A stretch of DNA of 64,000 nt from Nematopogon swammerdamellus (taxonomy: Eukaryota > Arthropoda > Insecta > Lepidoptera > Adelidae). The stretch lies in the NCBI GenBank assembly GCA_946902875.1, contig OX336341.1:1550001-1614000 (forward strand), in the 5' to 3' direction. The translations under genes were made by a program, and so were the position numbers. Of this stretch, positions 21,901-33,282 are shown piece after piece; within the stretch, counting starts at the first letter, position 1, and each line of letters begins with the position of its first letter. Under the pieces are notes generated by a model. That model ran no database searches and was not told the origin of the DNA. It saw only the letters and a program-made list of their open reading frames with translations.

Positions 21901-24900
21901 GGCTACCTATTACGGTTCAACAGATACAGCCCTCGGACAGAAGGACAGACAGACAGACAGACGGCGTAGGCTTAGTAATAGGGTCCCGTAAGAACGGATA
22001 CGTAACCCTAACAAAACAGAATAAACATTAAAATTACAATTTATATAGCTATAGAGTATGAACAATTAGATTAATTCATAAACTGAAACTGTGTCATCTG
22101 GGCTCCATCCAATGCGTCCCAATTTCTACGGCAAAGCAATAATTAATTATCATATAATTATTATTTTTTCTAATGTAGGTGTTAATATTTAGGCTGATCT
22201 AAATGATTTTTTTTTATGTAATCCCGTTTATGGCTGGTTGAGTCGGAGGGGCCAAAGCGCATGCTCCGACCAGCCAATATCACCTCCGAGAAGGTAGGTG
22301 CCATACCGGAGACTTCCCTGGATTGCTGGCTATACTTGACTAGAGGAGAACACAACCGAGGCTGCTATGCGGCCATCTTACATCCAGTACGGTGGTACCA
22401 ACGCAGTCGGCTACAATTTGAGCCTACCACCTAGTAAGGGGCAAGGGAAGGGACCTACAGTTTTACACCGGTTCCGAACGGTGAAGCAGCAGGTGTAGGT
22501 ATGCACGTAAATTTTTTCGACAGAAAAAACTCATTGGTACACACCGCGTGTGGATTCGAACCTCGGACCTCCCGCATGAGAAGCCGATGCCCAAACCATT
22601 CGGCCACCCACCGCTTAAATGATGGTTGAAACCAATCTAACGGCTAAATATATTGAGTTTCCAAGCGAAATGCTTTTCTTGTTCCTACTAATAATAGAAA
22701 CGCGAAAATTTGTGAGGATGGATCTTTGTTCCTCTTTCACGCAAAAACTACTGAACGAATTTTGATGAGACTTTACACTCCTATAGATAGCTTATACATC
22801 AGAATAACATATAGGCTATATACCATCACGCCAAATAGCCTTAGGGCTCAGCAGTATCAAATAAAGTATAGTATAGACGGGAGAGAGAGAATATAAAAGA
22901 CAAGAGAAACAAAAGCCTATCAACGTCACATAAAAACTTAAATTTCGAATTCTGTTCTTTTTCTAAAATCCACGCGGACCAAGTCGCGGGCAAAAAGCTA
23001 GTACTCAATATGACTCAAGTCATAGAGTAACTTATATCTCAAGTGCAGATACGCTCCTCGGCTAAATTGCAATATTATTGTATATCCAGCGAATGTTATC
23101 GCGCGTGCGACCTCATAACCACGCGAACGGGACGGGTGTCACTCACTGCTGCGCCTACTAATGTGATAATTTGTAGTCTCGTCTCGCCGTTGCGTTGTCG
23201 CGAAGGTCTTGTGGCTCGTCACTAGTGCTAGCTAGAATGTATCTGTATTCTGTCTCCTCCATCCGACCATCATCGATTACGTTCTAAGTCACAGAATATT
23301 TAGTCGCGAACGCACTTAAGAGAAGTGTCAATCAGCGCTCAAACCTTGCTATAGTTCAGTGTAGCCGGCACGATCAAAGGGGGAAGCACTGACATGGCAC
23401 CTAGTTCACCCGGTGTTATGGGCTGACATCACGGATGTTGTAGGTGATGTAGCCAACCGTGTCAGTTGCCATAAAAAAAAATTGGTTGTCTGTAAAGTCG
23501 GTTTACGGACGATAGTTTTATGTGATAACGTCATAAAGAAACACAGCTATAAGAATTACCGTATTTTTCGTACGGCACCCCTATCGCTGCCGTACGCCGT
23601 ACATTTGTCGATTTCTAGCCTCGATTACCGTACGATACGGCAATTACCGTACGTTTGGCAACACTGCCGCTTGGGCCGATTGAGCCTCTCTATCGCTTGT
23701 TACGCGCTCTCGCTTGCACACACAGGCTCAGATGGAACGTGACACTTTTTCGTGCGTGCAGCCGGTGTTCATAAATTTATAAGACGTTATCACGTCAAAA
23801 AATAGAATAGAGCTACACAGTACACACACGACTTTATCCTATGAAGCCTCGGTAGTTCATGGGCGCGGTCAGTAATTGGATGGGTGACCGCTCGACCGTT
23901 GGAGGCTGACCGTGGTTCGGATTCCACGTAAAACTGTAGGTCCCTTCCCGTCTTTTACCTTACTAGGTGGTAGGTGGTGGGGAGTGCTCGGAGGAGCTGT
24001 TTAACGCGATCCCGCCGTCCCCTTTCCACCTCCGCACCACGCGCACTGGGCAGGGGTTGCATCCATATACGCTGGACTTACCGCGCATGCGTACCAATCG
24101 ATTCTGCAGATCTTTCCTGTACAGAACCGGTAAACTCTGGAACGCTCTCCCTGCTCATATATTTCCCCCCAAGTACAGTCTCGGGTCCTTCAAGAGGGGC
24201 GTGAATGGGCACCTGTCAGGCCGGCATGGCATTCGCAACCCCCGAATACGACCGAATGTCCATGGGCGCCGTTAGACACCTTATGGGTGCCTCGGCGCCA
24301 TATGTCGAGCTAACAATAAAAAAAAAAAAAAAAGGGTTTATCCCGGCCGAGTTAGTACCACCGGACTGAACGAAACGTCGGTCGAAACGGCTATGTAAAT
24401 AGTTCTTGTTTTCCGTCCAGTTCAATGTAGCCGACATGAAATGAAGGGAAGCACTGACATGGCACCTAGTTAACCAATGTGTTATGGACTGACATAGCCG
24501 TTTTCTTCGACCGACCTTCGTTCAGTTCTGGTGTACCAATCCGAACGTGTTAATCCTTACCAACTAAATATGTACATAGTAAGGTAAAGGGGTGAAACAA
24601 CAGTTTCAAGTGGAATCCGAACCACTGCCAACTTCAACGGTCGTACGGCCACCCATCCAAAGCCTAACCGCACCCTAGCAAAAAATATAATTAGATGGAA
24701 GCGAAGCAGCGGTTACGGGACCCTCGGTACGTGAACGTGGTTCACTTGACCGCTCTTTTTTATGGAAACTAACACGGTTGGCTACATCGTCTACTAAATC
24801 CGTGATGTCAGCTTTGGTGAACTAGGTGCCATGTCAGTGGTTCCCTTCGGTCGTTATTAAGAATTAACAGTTGCATTTTCAGTTTTGAATGTGACCAGGC

Positions 24901-27900
24901 GAATATTTTTTGGTGTAAATATACAGCACAACACCGACCGCCACGTCTAGCAAAGCTTTCGGACAAGATAACTATCAAGCAGCAAGTAATAGGCCCGAAG
25001 ACTGCCTGCTACGTGACTCGGTAGAAGGACCGCGCCAAGGTGAGAGATGGCTAACCTGTCACCCTTTAGCACGGCATCTCGTCCTTATCCCTTAGTCGCC
25101 TTTTACTTAATGTAGATCAGATAATACAAATTAATATAAATAATACAGTTTATCGAGCTTTCTTTCTGTAAGTGAATCGTATTCTCTGCTGGCTGGCTGA
25201 AGAGGTAATGGCCAACTTGTAAACGGCGACGCGCCGCATACTAGACTAGACTAGAGCCTTCTAAGTAGTTCCCGCAAGTACTTTTTTCTTATGTACGAAT
25301 TTCACGAGTATGGCTCCTTTGCATTTACTTATAAAAAAAACTAGGTTATTTCTATGCTCCTTTGTTCTGTGAGAAAGGTTAATAAAGTAGTTCTAATAAT
25401 TCTACACTAAATACTAGAGCTAACGTTAGGCATTTTTCACACGATCGTTTGATGTTATGTTGGAATGGAAGAAAAATTATTTACGTCATAAAATTTTGTA
25501 AGTATGAAAACTTATACAGGATGTTTCAGGATAGGCTTGATAAACTTCAGGAATAGAAAGTACTCATTATAAGAGAAAAAAATCCTTATCACTCAAATTT
25601 AAATTCCGTATTTTTTTTTCATACAAAAATTGATAATTGTAATAAAAACTCGACGGACAGTGAGATTTGCAATGACTTAGTCCAGTCCCATTTTTCTTTT
25701 GATGTCATTAAAATTTAAGTGTTTGGAATTTACCCACATGCAGTAAGGCGGATGTTAACCGTCCACCAAAGCTCGATGAAACGATTTTCAACAAAAAATA
25801 CTATAAAATGACCGAATCTGGGAAAAGTTTCAGAGCTCGTATTCAAATATGGACCACTTTCGATCCCTGAAGTTACGAAACCCTATCCTGAAACATCCTG
25901 TATAGTTATGTAAGTTTTTCTTCATTGCCCACGACGCAACGGTGACGATATATATATGCGTTTAACCTCGAGGTTGAGGGTGTGTGTTCAGCATTTTTCT
26001 CAAAAACGGCGTAACGCATATCGATTCTGTTTTTTTTTTTTACTTTTTAAATTTTATAGTTGATTGGATAATCTAAACTAATTTCTCGCGTATTTGTAAG
26101 TGGTTTAACGATTTATATTATATGAACTAATAATCCTTTGCGAATTAAATATGATTATCTGTTTAGATAAGCGCACAGTTTTAATTAAATACTAACCTGC
26201 CTCTGCGAGACAGCTTTATTAAGTTTCTAGTGTATATCCTCTGTGTGAAAATGCATATATAATTAAATAAAACAAATTTGATTTGAATTTAAGTTTAGTA
26301 ACTAGGTGTCTTTTGAAAAGGCCCAAGACACTGCGACCAAACACTAACCTCTTTATTACAAATCCAAAATATAAATAGCATACCTACTCAATATGTATAC
26401 TAAATAGATTCATCATCATCATCATCATCATCATCAGCCTGTATCGGTCCACTGCTGGACATAGGCCTCTCCCAAGGCACGCCACCACACGCGGTCTTCC
26501 GCTCTTCTCATCCATCCACTCCCAAGCAAGCTGAAGTGGCAGTGGGCTGGGCACATCTGTCGCAGACCCGACAACCGATGGGGTAGACGGGTGCTCGAAT
26601 GGAGGCCACGTACAAGCAAACGTAGCGTGGGACGCCCCCCGGCTAGGTGGACAGATGACCTAAAAAAGGTAAATAGGTTATTTATTAGGTACAATATAAA
26701 AGTATATTCGGATCACGGGTTCGTGATTGCAATCATCCACCGTTACGTGGGTACATGCTAATTTTGTGAATAAATTGTTTTAATCCGAATTAAAATGCCC
26801 GGCTAATGCGTATCGCGCTATGCTACCTATGTAGTACTCTTTTCTATTCTGTGCCTATGTACTCATCTTAAACCACGACCTAGATGCCACACACAATGCC
26901 ACCACAGAAATAGCAATATCCATAAATAACAAACAAGCGCAAAGTTAAAATCAAAAGAGTCCTCTCTCAGATTCAATCTTCCAGTCTGCTATTTAGTTTA
27001 CCCCCTTTCGAATGTGCGAGTAGGTACCTATTATGTTATGTCTTGTAATACCCGAAAATGCTGTCTGGTCCTGTGCTTGCTACGTGTCGAAATTCAAGAA
27101 AGCAAAATAAACATAGTTTCGCCGCAATTTTTTAACCGACTTCAAAAAAAGGAGGAGGTTCTCAATTGGACTGTATTTTTTTTATGTTTGTTACCTCAGA
27201 ACTTTCGACTGGGTGAACCGATTTTGATTATTCCTTTTTTATTTGAAAGCTGGTGCTTCACGTGTGGTCCCATTTCAATTTGGCCAAGATCGGATGGGAA
27301 AGCGAGGCGCAATCGCGAGGCCGAAGGCGATTCCGCCGAGTACATTAATAGCGAAAAAAAATACTAAAAAAAAACTGTGAAATAAAAAACTATTTAAAAT
27401 AATATAAAAACCGCCTTCAAAAATGTATGAAATAAAAAAAAATCGAACCCTAGAGTTGAAGGCGGTGCTAAAGCGAGCAAAAATAACCGACAGCCTTCAA
27501 CTCTAGGGTTCGATTTTTTTTTATTTCATACATTTTTGAAGGCGGTTTTTATATTTTTTTAAATCGTTTTATGTACGCAATCAGCTGTGAAGTAATTTGA
27601 TCACTTCGATACCTCAGTTTCAAAGTGTAACAACTCAAGAAATCATTACTCCGAGATAATGAGGAAAACTAATGCAGATGCAAAGTGAAATAAACACAGT
27701 AAGTCCCAATTGGTAAGTCCATTGTTTGAAAATTCTATACGATATTCTCGGTTTTTGCCAAACATTAAATTAGCTCAAGTGTAGTCTAGTAATACATAAT
27801 AAATAGGTAATATCTGTAGGGGTTTTCACTGGTTTTTCCAAGTTGTTACAGTGTGGAACTAAAATATTTGTGACATTAATGATTTATTTATTACATTATG

Positions 27901-30900
27901 GTAGGTGGAATTATATTTTAGTTGTTACTCTTTGGAACTGGTAGGTATACGTTTTCTACACTGTTTCTCATATTTAACTCAAAACTGCAAAATTTCGGAC
28001 TTGTTACACTTTGGAACAGAGGTATCGACTTGTTCCTTCTAGATATTCTCGGGTACAGTACCCGACAGTAAATAATGAACATGGAGCTTTAGAAAGAGAC
28101 AATCCGGTTGTAGATCTGAGAGTGTATATAAAAACTAAATTGACGATTTTTTTGGAAATATTTTATGTATGTATGTATGTATGTATGTTCCTCCATAACT
28201 CTTAAACCAATCATCGGAATTCGATGAAACTTAGTACAAGCACATTTTACTATACGGGACACAGGATAGGCTAAATAAAATTCAGTTCCGGTTACCCTAA
28301 GATGTGGCTCTCATATAAACCGAATTGTTCCGCGCGCCGAAATAAAGGTACGGTAGCGGGCTTAACTTAAGTATATACTTTCTTCTTTTTAAATACGAAT
28401 TTCACGCCAGCGAAGCCGCGGGCAAAAGCTAGTCTATAGAAGTCCATATGCCCACGCAAATGGATTCCTTAAGCTTTAAAATGATAATGTCACATTTACA
28501 CGTGTATATAATTCTGCATTCCGCCACACATAATTTCTTACCATGGAGTTATACGTACCTAAATATATTAATAACCTACTTAGAACATAAGAGTATGTAA
28601 ATTGGGTACTTGAGGCTACATTATTTACTGCAATTTACATTGTAAGCAAGCCGTTTGCGTTGCGTGCAATGCACTATTAGTATGCTTCTATGTTGCCTCA
28701 ACATTGTATTATGTTAGGTGTCAATAGTTATATATAACGTTGTTGTACACCACGTGTAGAACCAGCGTGTTCCTTGATACGACGATACAACTGAATTATG
28801 GTCGATCGAAACGGCTACGAACACTGACGTTCGATTTAGATATTTGTTTTGACACTTCGCTGCGTGCAGCTGTAGATTTTTTTTTTTTTTTTTGTGTGAA
28901 ATTATTTAAGTGCCCACCCCACCCTTGGGAGAATTTTGGGTTGGTAGCCCAACATCCTGGGGTGGGCATGAGACACTTCTGGGGTGGGCACGGCCCACCC
29001 GGCCCCCCCTCTATGTACGCCAATGCATGTCGGCTGCACTGAACTGGACGGAAAACACAAACTATTTACATAGCCGACCTTTCATTCAGTGCGGTGGTAT
29101 CAACCCTACCACCTAGTAATATAAGAAGGGAGTCACACCCCTTAGTCGCCCTTTTACGACATACACGGGGAGAGATGCAGTGGGGCTATTCTTTTAAAGT
29201 AGGTACCGGCCCCAAACGGTACAATCAATACTAATAATAAATCTGTAAAGGATGGTCATGGAGTAAGTTGCTTTGTTTTGTGAGATACTGAGTTTGTAGA
29301 CTCTACATATGTATGATACTAAAACTAAATTGACGATTTTTAGAAATCTTTTCTGTATGTATGTATGTTCCTCCATAACTCTTAAACCGATCATCCGAAT
29401 TCGATGAAACTTAGTTCATTTAGCTTTACTATTCGGGACACAGGATAGGCTGAATAAAATTCAGTTCAGGTTACGTCAAGATATGTCTCTCATACAAACC
29501 GAAATTATTCAGTGCGCCGAAATAAATGTACGGTAGCGGCTTACTTACTTTCTTCTTTTTAAATACGAATTTCACGCGAGCGAAGCCGCGGGAAAAAGCT
29601 AGTAGAAAATAAATGTTTAAAGAAAACTTCATGCATGCATTTTTTTTATATTTTTGCCGAGAAAACTCGAAAATTAAAGTTGGCTGGTAATCAAAATACT
29701 CGTAAATACTTTTCACGAAAATATTTTTTGTTGAAACATTTCGAAATCTATGGCCGAATTATGGCTCAACACTGCAAGTTCAAATTACTTTTATTGCTTA
29801 AGTATATCGGGCTTCGGCTTCATCGGCCATCGCTTTTCAGGGGACAGGCCCACCCTCGAAAATAACCCTTTACCCTAGATACGCCAATGCCGACATGAAA
29901 TGAAGGGAAGCACTGACATGGCACCTAGTTGACCCGGTGTTATGGGCTTACATCATGGATGTTGTAGGTAGGTGATGTAGCCAACCGTGTCAGTTTCCAT
30001 AAAAAATATAAGCACCTGCAATGGTTATAATAATATTTATGGGTGTTTCCTACGCAGTCTCCAAATCCTGGGCCTCGGGGGAAACCAGATATCGGACGTG
30101 CCAGAGTCGGTGGGTCGCCTGAAGAACCTCCAGGGTCTGATCCTGTGCGACAACCAGCTGGAACAGCTCCCCAACAGCATCGCGCATCTGAAGCAGCTCA
30201 AACAGCTGTTGCTCAATAAGAACCGCATCAAGACTCTTCCGACGCAGATTGTCAAGCTGAAATGTTTGACTGAGGTGAGCGAGCTTGCTTCAAATATATC
30301 ATTAGGTTAAATGTTCAGAACCTTTCTCTCACCTTTGAGGGCTAAAGATGGTTTTAAAGAATTGATTAAGTAGGTATTTTACAGTTTTCGCCTGCGGATC
30401 TACTAACGCCTTGTGGATAGCATATAGCAATAGCCATCAGAACATTACATTATTAATCCGTTCACAATCCAACAAAACTACCTTCCAACTTTGTCACACT
30501 TTATCTTCTTAATGTGAGTGTGACAAGGTTCAATATATAAATCTTCGTCCAAGTTTTTTGGAACCTCAGCCATCGTTGGGTTTTGGCTGGACACTCTTCA
30601 CATCCCCGCCCAAGAACACCTTGGGAGAGAGGGTAGATGTGGTAGATGTAGGGGGTAGTTTTCAAGTTATGTAGCGGGTAGATCTTCAACATATATTATA
30701 GGGGGGTAGATATATGAAATGAAATGAAAATATACTTTATTGCACAAAAAGTGACAAAAGGCGGACTTAAAGCCTTATATATATGTATATATACATTAAA
30801 AATATATATATGTATATATACGTACCTACCAATCGGTTCTGCAGATCTATCCTCCATAGAACTGGTAAACTCTGGAACGCTCTCCCTGCGCACATATGTT

Positions 30901-32920
30901 CCCAAGTACAGTCTCACCTCCTTCAAGAGAGGCGTTAATAGGCACCTGTCAGGCCGGCGTGGCATTCGCAACCCCCGCGTACGGCCGAATTTCCATGGGC
31001 GTCGTTAGACACATTAAGAGTGGCTCGGTCGGCGCCAACATGTAAATTGCCCCTAATTCACCAAGCTGTGGTGGGCTGTAGCGGGTGTAGCGGGCGGTGG
31101 TGTGGGCAACCTGTACCCTAATCACGAGATTTAACCTACACCGCGTACTACGCTACGCCGTGTTCTCCGCATCATTTTGTATGGAGAAACGGAGCAGCGC
31201 CTCTAGTGATAGATTTGCGAACTTCGTTTCTCCATACAAAGTGATGCGTAGAATACGGCGTAGCGTAGAACGCGGTGTAGGTTAAATCAAGTTGGTTCCA
31301 CAATAAAAATTTAAGTATTGTTGCGGGCTGACCGTGGTTCGGATTCCACGTAAAACTGTGTTGGTCCCTTCTCTTCTTACCTAATACTAGGTGGTAGGGT
31401 TTAACCCGCCCGGTTTGTTATCTTCGCACGGAATGAAAGGTCGGTTGAAACTGCTATTTGAATAGTTCTTCGTGTTTTCCATCCAGTTCAGTGTAGCCGG
31501 CACGACCGAAGGGGAGCACTGACATGGCACCAAGTTCACCCGGTGTTATGGGCTAACATCGCGGCTGTTGTAGGTGATGTAGCGAACCGTGACAGATTCC
31601 ATAAAAAAGTACCCCACATAACATTCATTAATTCATTTATGTTCATTCTCGCAGATATAGGTTTAGCCTTTTACTGCTTACTCTCTCATTCGTCATCAAT
31701 TGCTCTCTCTCAACTGTACGTCTCTTTTTTACTTTGCTGGCTTTGACCATTAGTGATTTATGCTACCCCTAATGGCAAAAGTCGAGCCGATCGCCTTTAG
31801 CCGTTCTCAGGATTTTTATTACCCCACATAACAGTCACTCTGTTGAATGTTCCATCCAGCTGAGTCTCCGAGACAACCCGCTGGTGGTCCGGTTCGTGAG
31901 CGACATGACGCTGCAGCCGCCGTCGCTGCTGGAGCTCGCGGGCCGCACCATCAAGCTGCACGAGATACGGTGCAGTCCGGGCGAGCTGCCGCGCACGCTG
32001 CACGGATACCTAGACAGCGCACACTGCTGCGTCAACCCTAAGTGCAAAGGTGGGTATATATTTTTTTTTATTGACAGCGCGACATATGGCGCCGAGCCAC
32101 CCATAAGGTGTCTACGACGCCCGCATGGACATTCGGTCGTATGCGGGGGTTGCGAATGCCATGCCGGCCTGACAGGTGCCCATTCACGCCCCTCTTGAAG
32201 GACCCGAGACTGTACTTGGGGGGAAATATATGGGCAGGGAGAGCGTTCCAGAGTTTACCGGTTCTGTAGAGGAAAGATCTGCAGAATCGATTGATCCGCG
32301 GTAAGTCCAGCGTGTAGGGATGCAATCCCTGCCCAGTGCGCGTGGTGCGAAGGTGGAAAGAGGACGCCGGGATCGCATTAAACAGCTACTCCGAGCACTC
32401 CCCATGGAATAAGCGATAGAACACACTTAGGGAGCCGACATCTCTATGGTGTTGCAGCGGTTCTAGATCGCAGGATACTTCGGGGTCACCCACTAGTCGC
32501 ACGGCTCGACGCTGGATTGAGTCCAGAGGCGCAAGCTATAGTTCGTGTTTTCCGTCCAGTTCAGTGTAGCAGACATTAAATGAAAGGAAGCACTGACATG
32601 GCACCTAGTTCACCCGGCGTTATGGGCTGACACCACTCCAGAATCACTCCTCAAAATGTTGCCAGTTATTGCTGAATTATCTGTATAGATTTCTCATCTG
32701 TCACGAGTTTCACATTCACAAACTCCTCTCTCCCGCAGGTGTGTTCTTCGACACTCGCGTGGAGCACATCAAGTTCGTGGACTTCTGCGGCAAGTACCGT
32801 ATCCCGCTGATGCAGTATCTCTGCAGCTCCAAGTGCATCACCGGAAGCTGGGAGAGCCGAGAGAGCGACGGCGCCCCGCCTCCGCACCACCACATGATGA
32901 GGAAAGTCCTGCTCGGGTGA
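15937..32920 (+). CDS. LRRC58: LRRC58, leucine-rich repeat protein (4 coding exons)
   Basis: Exons 15937-16424, 30058-30274, 31860-32049 and 32739-32920 join in phase (GG|T, GAG|CTG, G|GT) to 358 residues, close to the vertebrate length of about 370. Canonical LRRs run from about residue 50 to 250 (LRVLDVSYNRLTSLP; LRELNLSGNQF; LKFLYLGGNQI; LQILGLGGNQISDVP). The family C-terminus follows: NPLVVRFVSDMT, LLELAGRTIK, CCVNPKCKGVFF, IKFVDFCGKYRIPLMQYLC and terminal MRKVLLG. The cysteines there may bind zinc. The vertebrate protein has recently been linked, as I recall, to cullin-RING ubiquitination of cysteine dioxygenase; a conserved role in insects is inference. Intron 1 is 13.6 kb and full of transposons. 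The ATG is the first in frame and begins MECYTSDSCDS. Confidence 0.95.
18011..18585. repeat. Long inverted repeat, ~210-nt arms
   Basis: Left arm about 18011-18222 and right arm about 18369-18585 are imperfect reverse complements (shared: ggcagaaggaactgattta, actgggtagt.ttgtgttaaa, gtttccatataactcct). The spacer is about 146 bases. The arms differ by scattered substitutions and small indels. No transposase is recognisable. It lies in LRRC58 intron 1. The intron stretch 16425-18010 before it shows no recognisable element. Confidence 0.75.
18836..19262 (+). repeat. Repeat G, full-length copy
   Basis: Runs from accaagtgcgagtcgaactc through gatggcgcgcatacac, the acatattctgtgaaaattt block, a (CAGA)n run and gtaggcttagtaatagggtc to the A-rich end. 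The following stretch 19263-19784 shows no gene. Confidence 0.6.
19785..19990 (-). mobile_element. LINE-E 3' end interrupted by tRNA-SINE-D tail
   Basis: LINE-E reverse pieces at 19785-19847 and about 19959-19990 flank a plus-oriented D 3' piece (19848-19958) ending in a poly-A. This looks like D inserted into the older LINE end. Confidence 0.55.
20074..20711. mobile_element. Foldback element split by an insert
   Basis: Left arm 20074-20165, loop 20166-20169, right arm 20170-20232, resuming at 20683/20684-20711. With the insert removed, the arms are about 92 nt and nearly perfect (acaacccgtccgaaat at the outer end, gcgctgattccgctgt inside). Confidence 0.8.
20233..20683 (+). mobile_element. 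TIR-bounded insert carrying a LINE 3' scrap
   Basis: Bounded by TGACCAAATG and CATTTGGTCA (perfect 10-bp inverted ends). Inside, 20350-20620 encodes a LINE C-terminal scrap (RTAKVWNGLPGNIFP) followed by an A-rich tail. Confidence 0.55.
21137..22012 (+). repeat. Repeat G copy, internally expanded
   Basis: 5' block at 21137-21300 and 3' block at 21855-22012. The roughly 550-base AT-rich stretch between them is not in the other G copies and is probably an insertion without visible termini. Confidence 0.5.
22206..22618 (-). mobile_element. tRNA-SINE-D, full length
   Basis: On the minus strand: a tRNA-like head with A box (ggtggccgaatggtt) and B box (gaggttcgaatcca), Ser/Leu-tRNA-like. It is followed by the D body and an A tail (poly-T at 22208-22214). 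The head lacks an intact acceptor stem, so it is a SINE and not a tRNA gene. Confidence 0.75.
22683..23001 (+). mobile_element. Helitron-like element
   Basis: Starts TCCTACTAATAATAGAAACG and ends gcgggcaaaaagCTAG before T. It carries the familiar tttcacgcaaaaactactga block. The 5' flank is T, not the expected A. The stretch 23002-23349 has no gene I can support. Confidence 0.6.
23350..23475 (+). mobile_element. SINE-B 3' end
   Basis: Begins gttcagtgtagccggcacga and ends gtgtcagttgccataaaaaa. Confidence 0.55.
23522..23793. mobile_element. MITE-like element rich in CCGTACG
   Basis: Perfect 11-bp inverted ends (GTGATAACGTC / GACGTTATCAC) with further partial matches outside. The interior holds several CCGTACG or CGTACGG motifs. 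Confidence 0.45.
23846..24500 (+). mobile_element. Chimera: SINE-B head, LINE-A C-terminus, SINE-B body
   Basis: 23846-23967 is the SINE-B head with its start of body. It switches at about 23968 to the LINE-A C-terminal block (CSEELFNAIPPSPFHLRT... to HGRR), ending in poly-A at about 24325. SINE-B body then resumes to about 24485. Confidence 0.6.
24487..24858 (-). mobile_element. Two diverged SINE-B fragments
   Basis: 24487-24680 is a decayed body plus head in reverse; 24755-24858 is a 3' piece in reverse. Confidence 0.5.
24915..25107 (-). mobile_element. Repeat C, partial
   Basis: Reverse blocks cagcacaacaccgacc, gactcggtagaaggaccg and cggcatctcgtccttatcc. The next 400 bases (25108-25512) are AT-rich with no gene. 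Confidence 0.55.
25515..25902. mobile_element. Tc1/mariner-like MITE
   Basis: Perfect inverted ends of at least 21 bp (TACAGGATGTTTCAGG... / ...CCTGAAACATCCTGTA) flanked by TA on both sides. About 390 bases, no transposase. The stretch 25903-26410 shows no gene. Confidence 0.65.
26411..26670 (-). mobile_element. RTE-type LINE 3' end with internal inversion
   Basis: The minus strand encodes the RTE C-terminus ([20 protein letters not shown]) with a (GAT)n tail at 26411-26436. From about 26524 the plus strand encodes the preceding part of the same protein (KLKWQWAGHICRRP... [13 protein letters not shown]). The 5' part is therefore inverted relative to the 3' part. Confidence 0.7.
27128..27555. 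mobile_element. Repeat I left end plus a perfect hairpin
   Basis: 27128-27160 repeats the ttaaccgacttcaaaaaaag start seen at 4922. 27401-27463 and 27493-27555 are exact 63-nt inverted arms with a 29-nt loop. The flanking stretches 26671-27127 and 27556-28119 hold no gene I can support. Confidence 0.7.
28120..28432 (+). mobile_element. Non-autonomous Helitron
   Basis: Same family as 12072-12406. It ends gccgcgggcaaaagCTAG|T; the 5' end is blurred by a (GTAT)n run. The intron stretch 28433-28869 shows nothing further. Confidence 0.6.
29024..29223 (-). mobile_element. SINE-B fragment with C-type module
   Basis: Reverse body with part of the middle deleted, then the C module (gacatacacggggagagatg). 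Just before it, 28880-29020 is an unclassified block rich in GGGTGGGC/GCCCACCC. Confidence 0.55.
29225..29602 (+). mobile_element. Non-autonomous Helitron, full length
   Basis: A|TCAATACTAATAATAAATC ... GGGAAAAAGCTAG|T. Same family as 12072-12406 in the opposite orientation. Confidence 0.7.
29883..30005 (+). mobile_element. SINE-B 3' end next to LRRC58 exon 2
   Basis: Ends gtgtcagtttccataaaaaa only about 50 bases before the exon 2 acceptor at 30057. Confidence 0.6.
30718..31040. mobile_element. LINE-F 3' end (reverse) then LINE-A C-terminus (+)
   Basis: 30718-30790 is the reverse of a LINE tail (cactttttgtgcaataaagt, (TTTCA)n) also seen at 59520-59600. 30828-31040 is LINE-A (CRSILHRTGKLWNALP-like, then HLSGR.GIRNPR). 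Confidence 0.6.
31131..31285. mobile_element. MITE with ~58-nt inverted arms and TTAA ends
   Basis: Arms 31131-31190 and 31226-31285 (cctacaccgcgtactacgct / agcgtagaacgcggtgtagg). TTAA flanks CCTACACC...GGTGTAGG. The TTAA duplication fits piggyBac-type insertion. Confidence 0.65.
31322..31608 (+). mobile_element. SINE-B copy
   Basis: Starts inside the head at the B box (gtggttcggattccacgt) and ends ccgtgacagattccataaaa. Confidence 0.65.
32068..32640. mobile_element. LINE-A C-terminus (reverse) then SINE-B piece (+)
   Basis: 32068-32525 is LINE-A antisense to LRRC58 in its intron 3, with one in-frame deletion of the PRMRTNR region. 32530-32640 is a SINE-B 3' body fragment. Confidence 0.65.
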
Positions 32921-33282
32921 GCTGCCGGCGCGGAGATGGGACAATCTGGTGCATCGCTCGCGGATTGCCGCTCGTCGCCGTTCTAAAAGACTGCCAAGTG
33001 AGCCGCAACGCCGCCTCGTCCCTCCGTCCGACAACTTTTACCCAGTACTTGACTACAGCGACCATGGACCACCTTATCTTAGAGACGCAACAAAACACCT
33101 TTGTTATATTTAAACCGAGCGCAACAAAAATCGAGGGTATGCAGAGTGATGTGGAGGGGGAGACCCAAGCGACGGCCAATCGAACGCGGCGCTAAGCGAC
33201 AGCGCGTGTCGGTCTCCATGGATACGCTGAGTCTTTTACAGCCGCGGCGGTAAGAATACCAAACAGTTGGGATCAAACTGTA

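Noticed and set aside
22530..22618. tRNA-like sequence with A and B boxes (also 15190-15299 and 46508-46580)
   Set aside because: There is no closed acceptor stem or anticodon arm of correct length, and the sequences continue into SINE bodies with poly-A. They are SINE heads, not tRNA genes.
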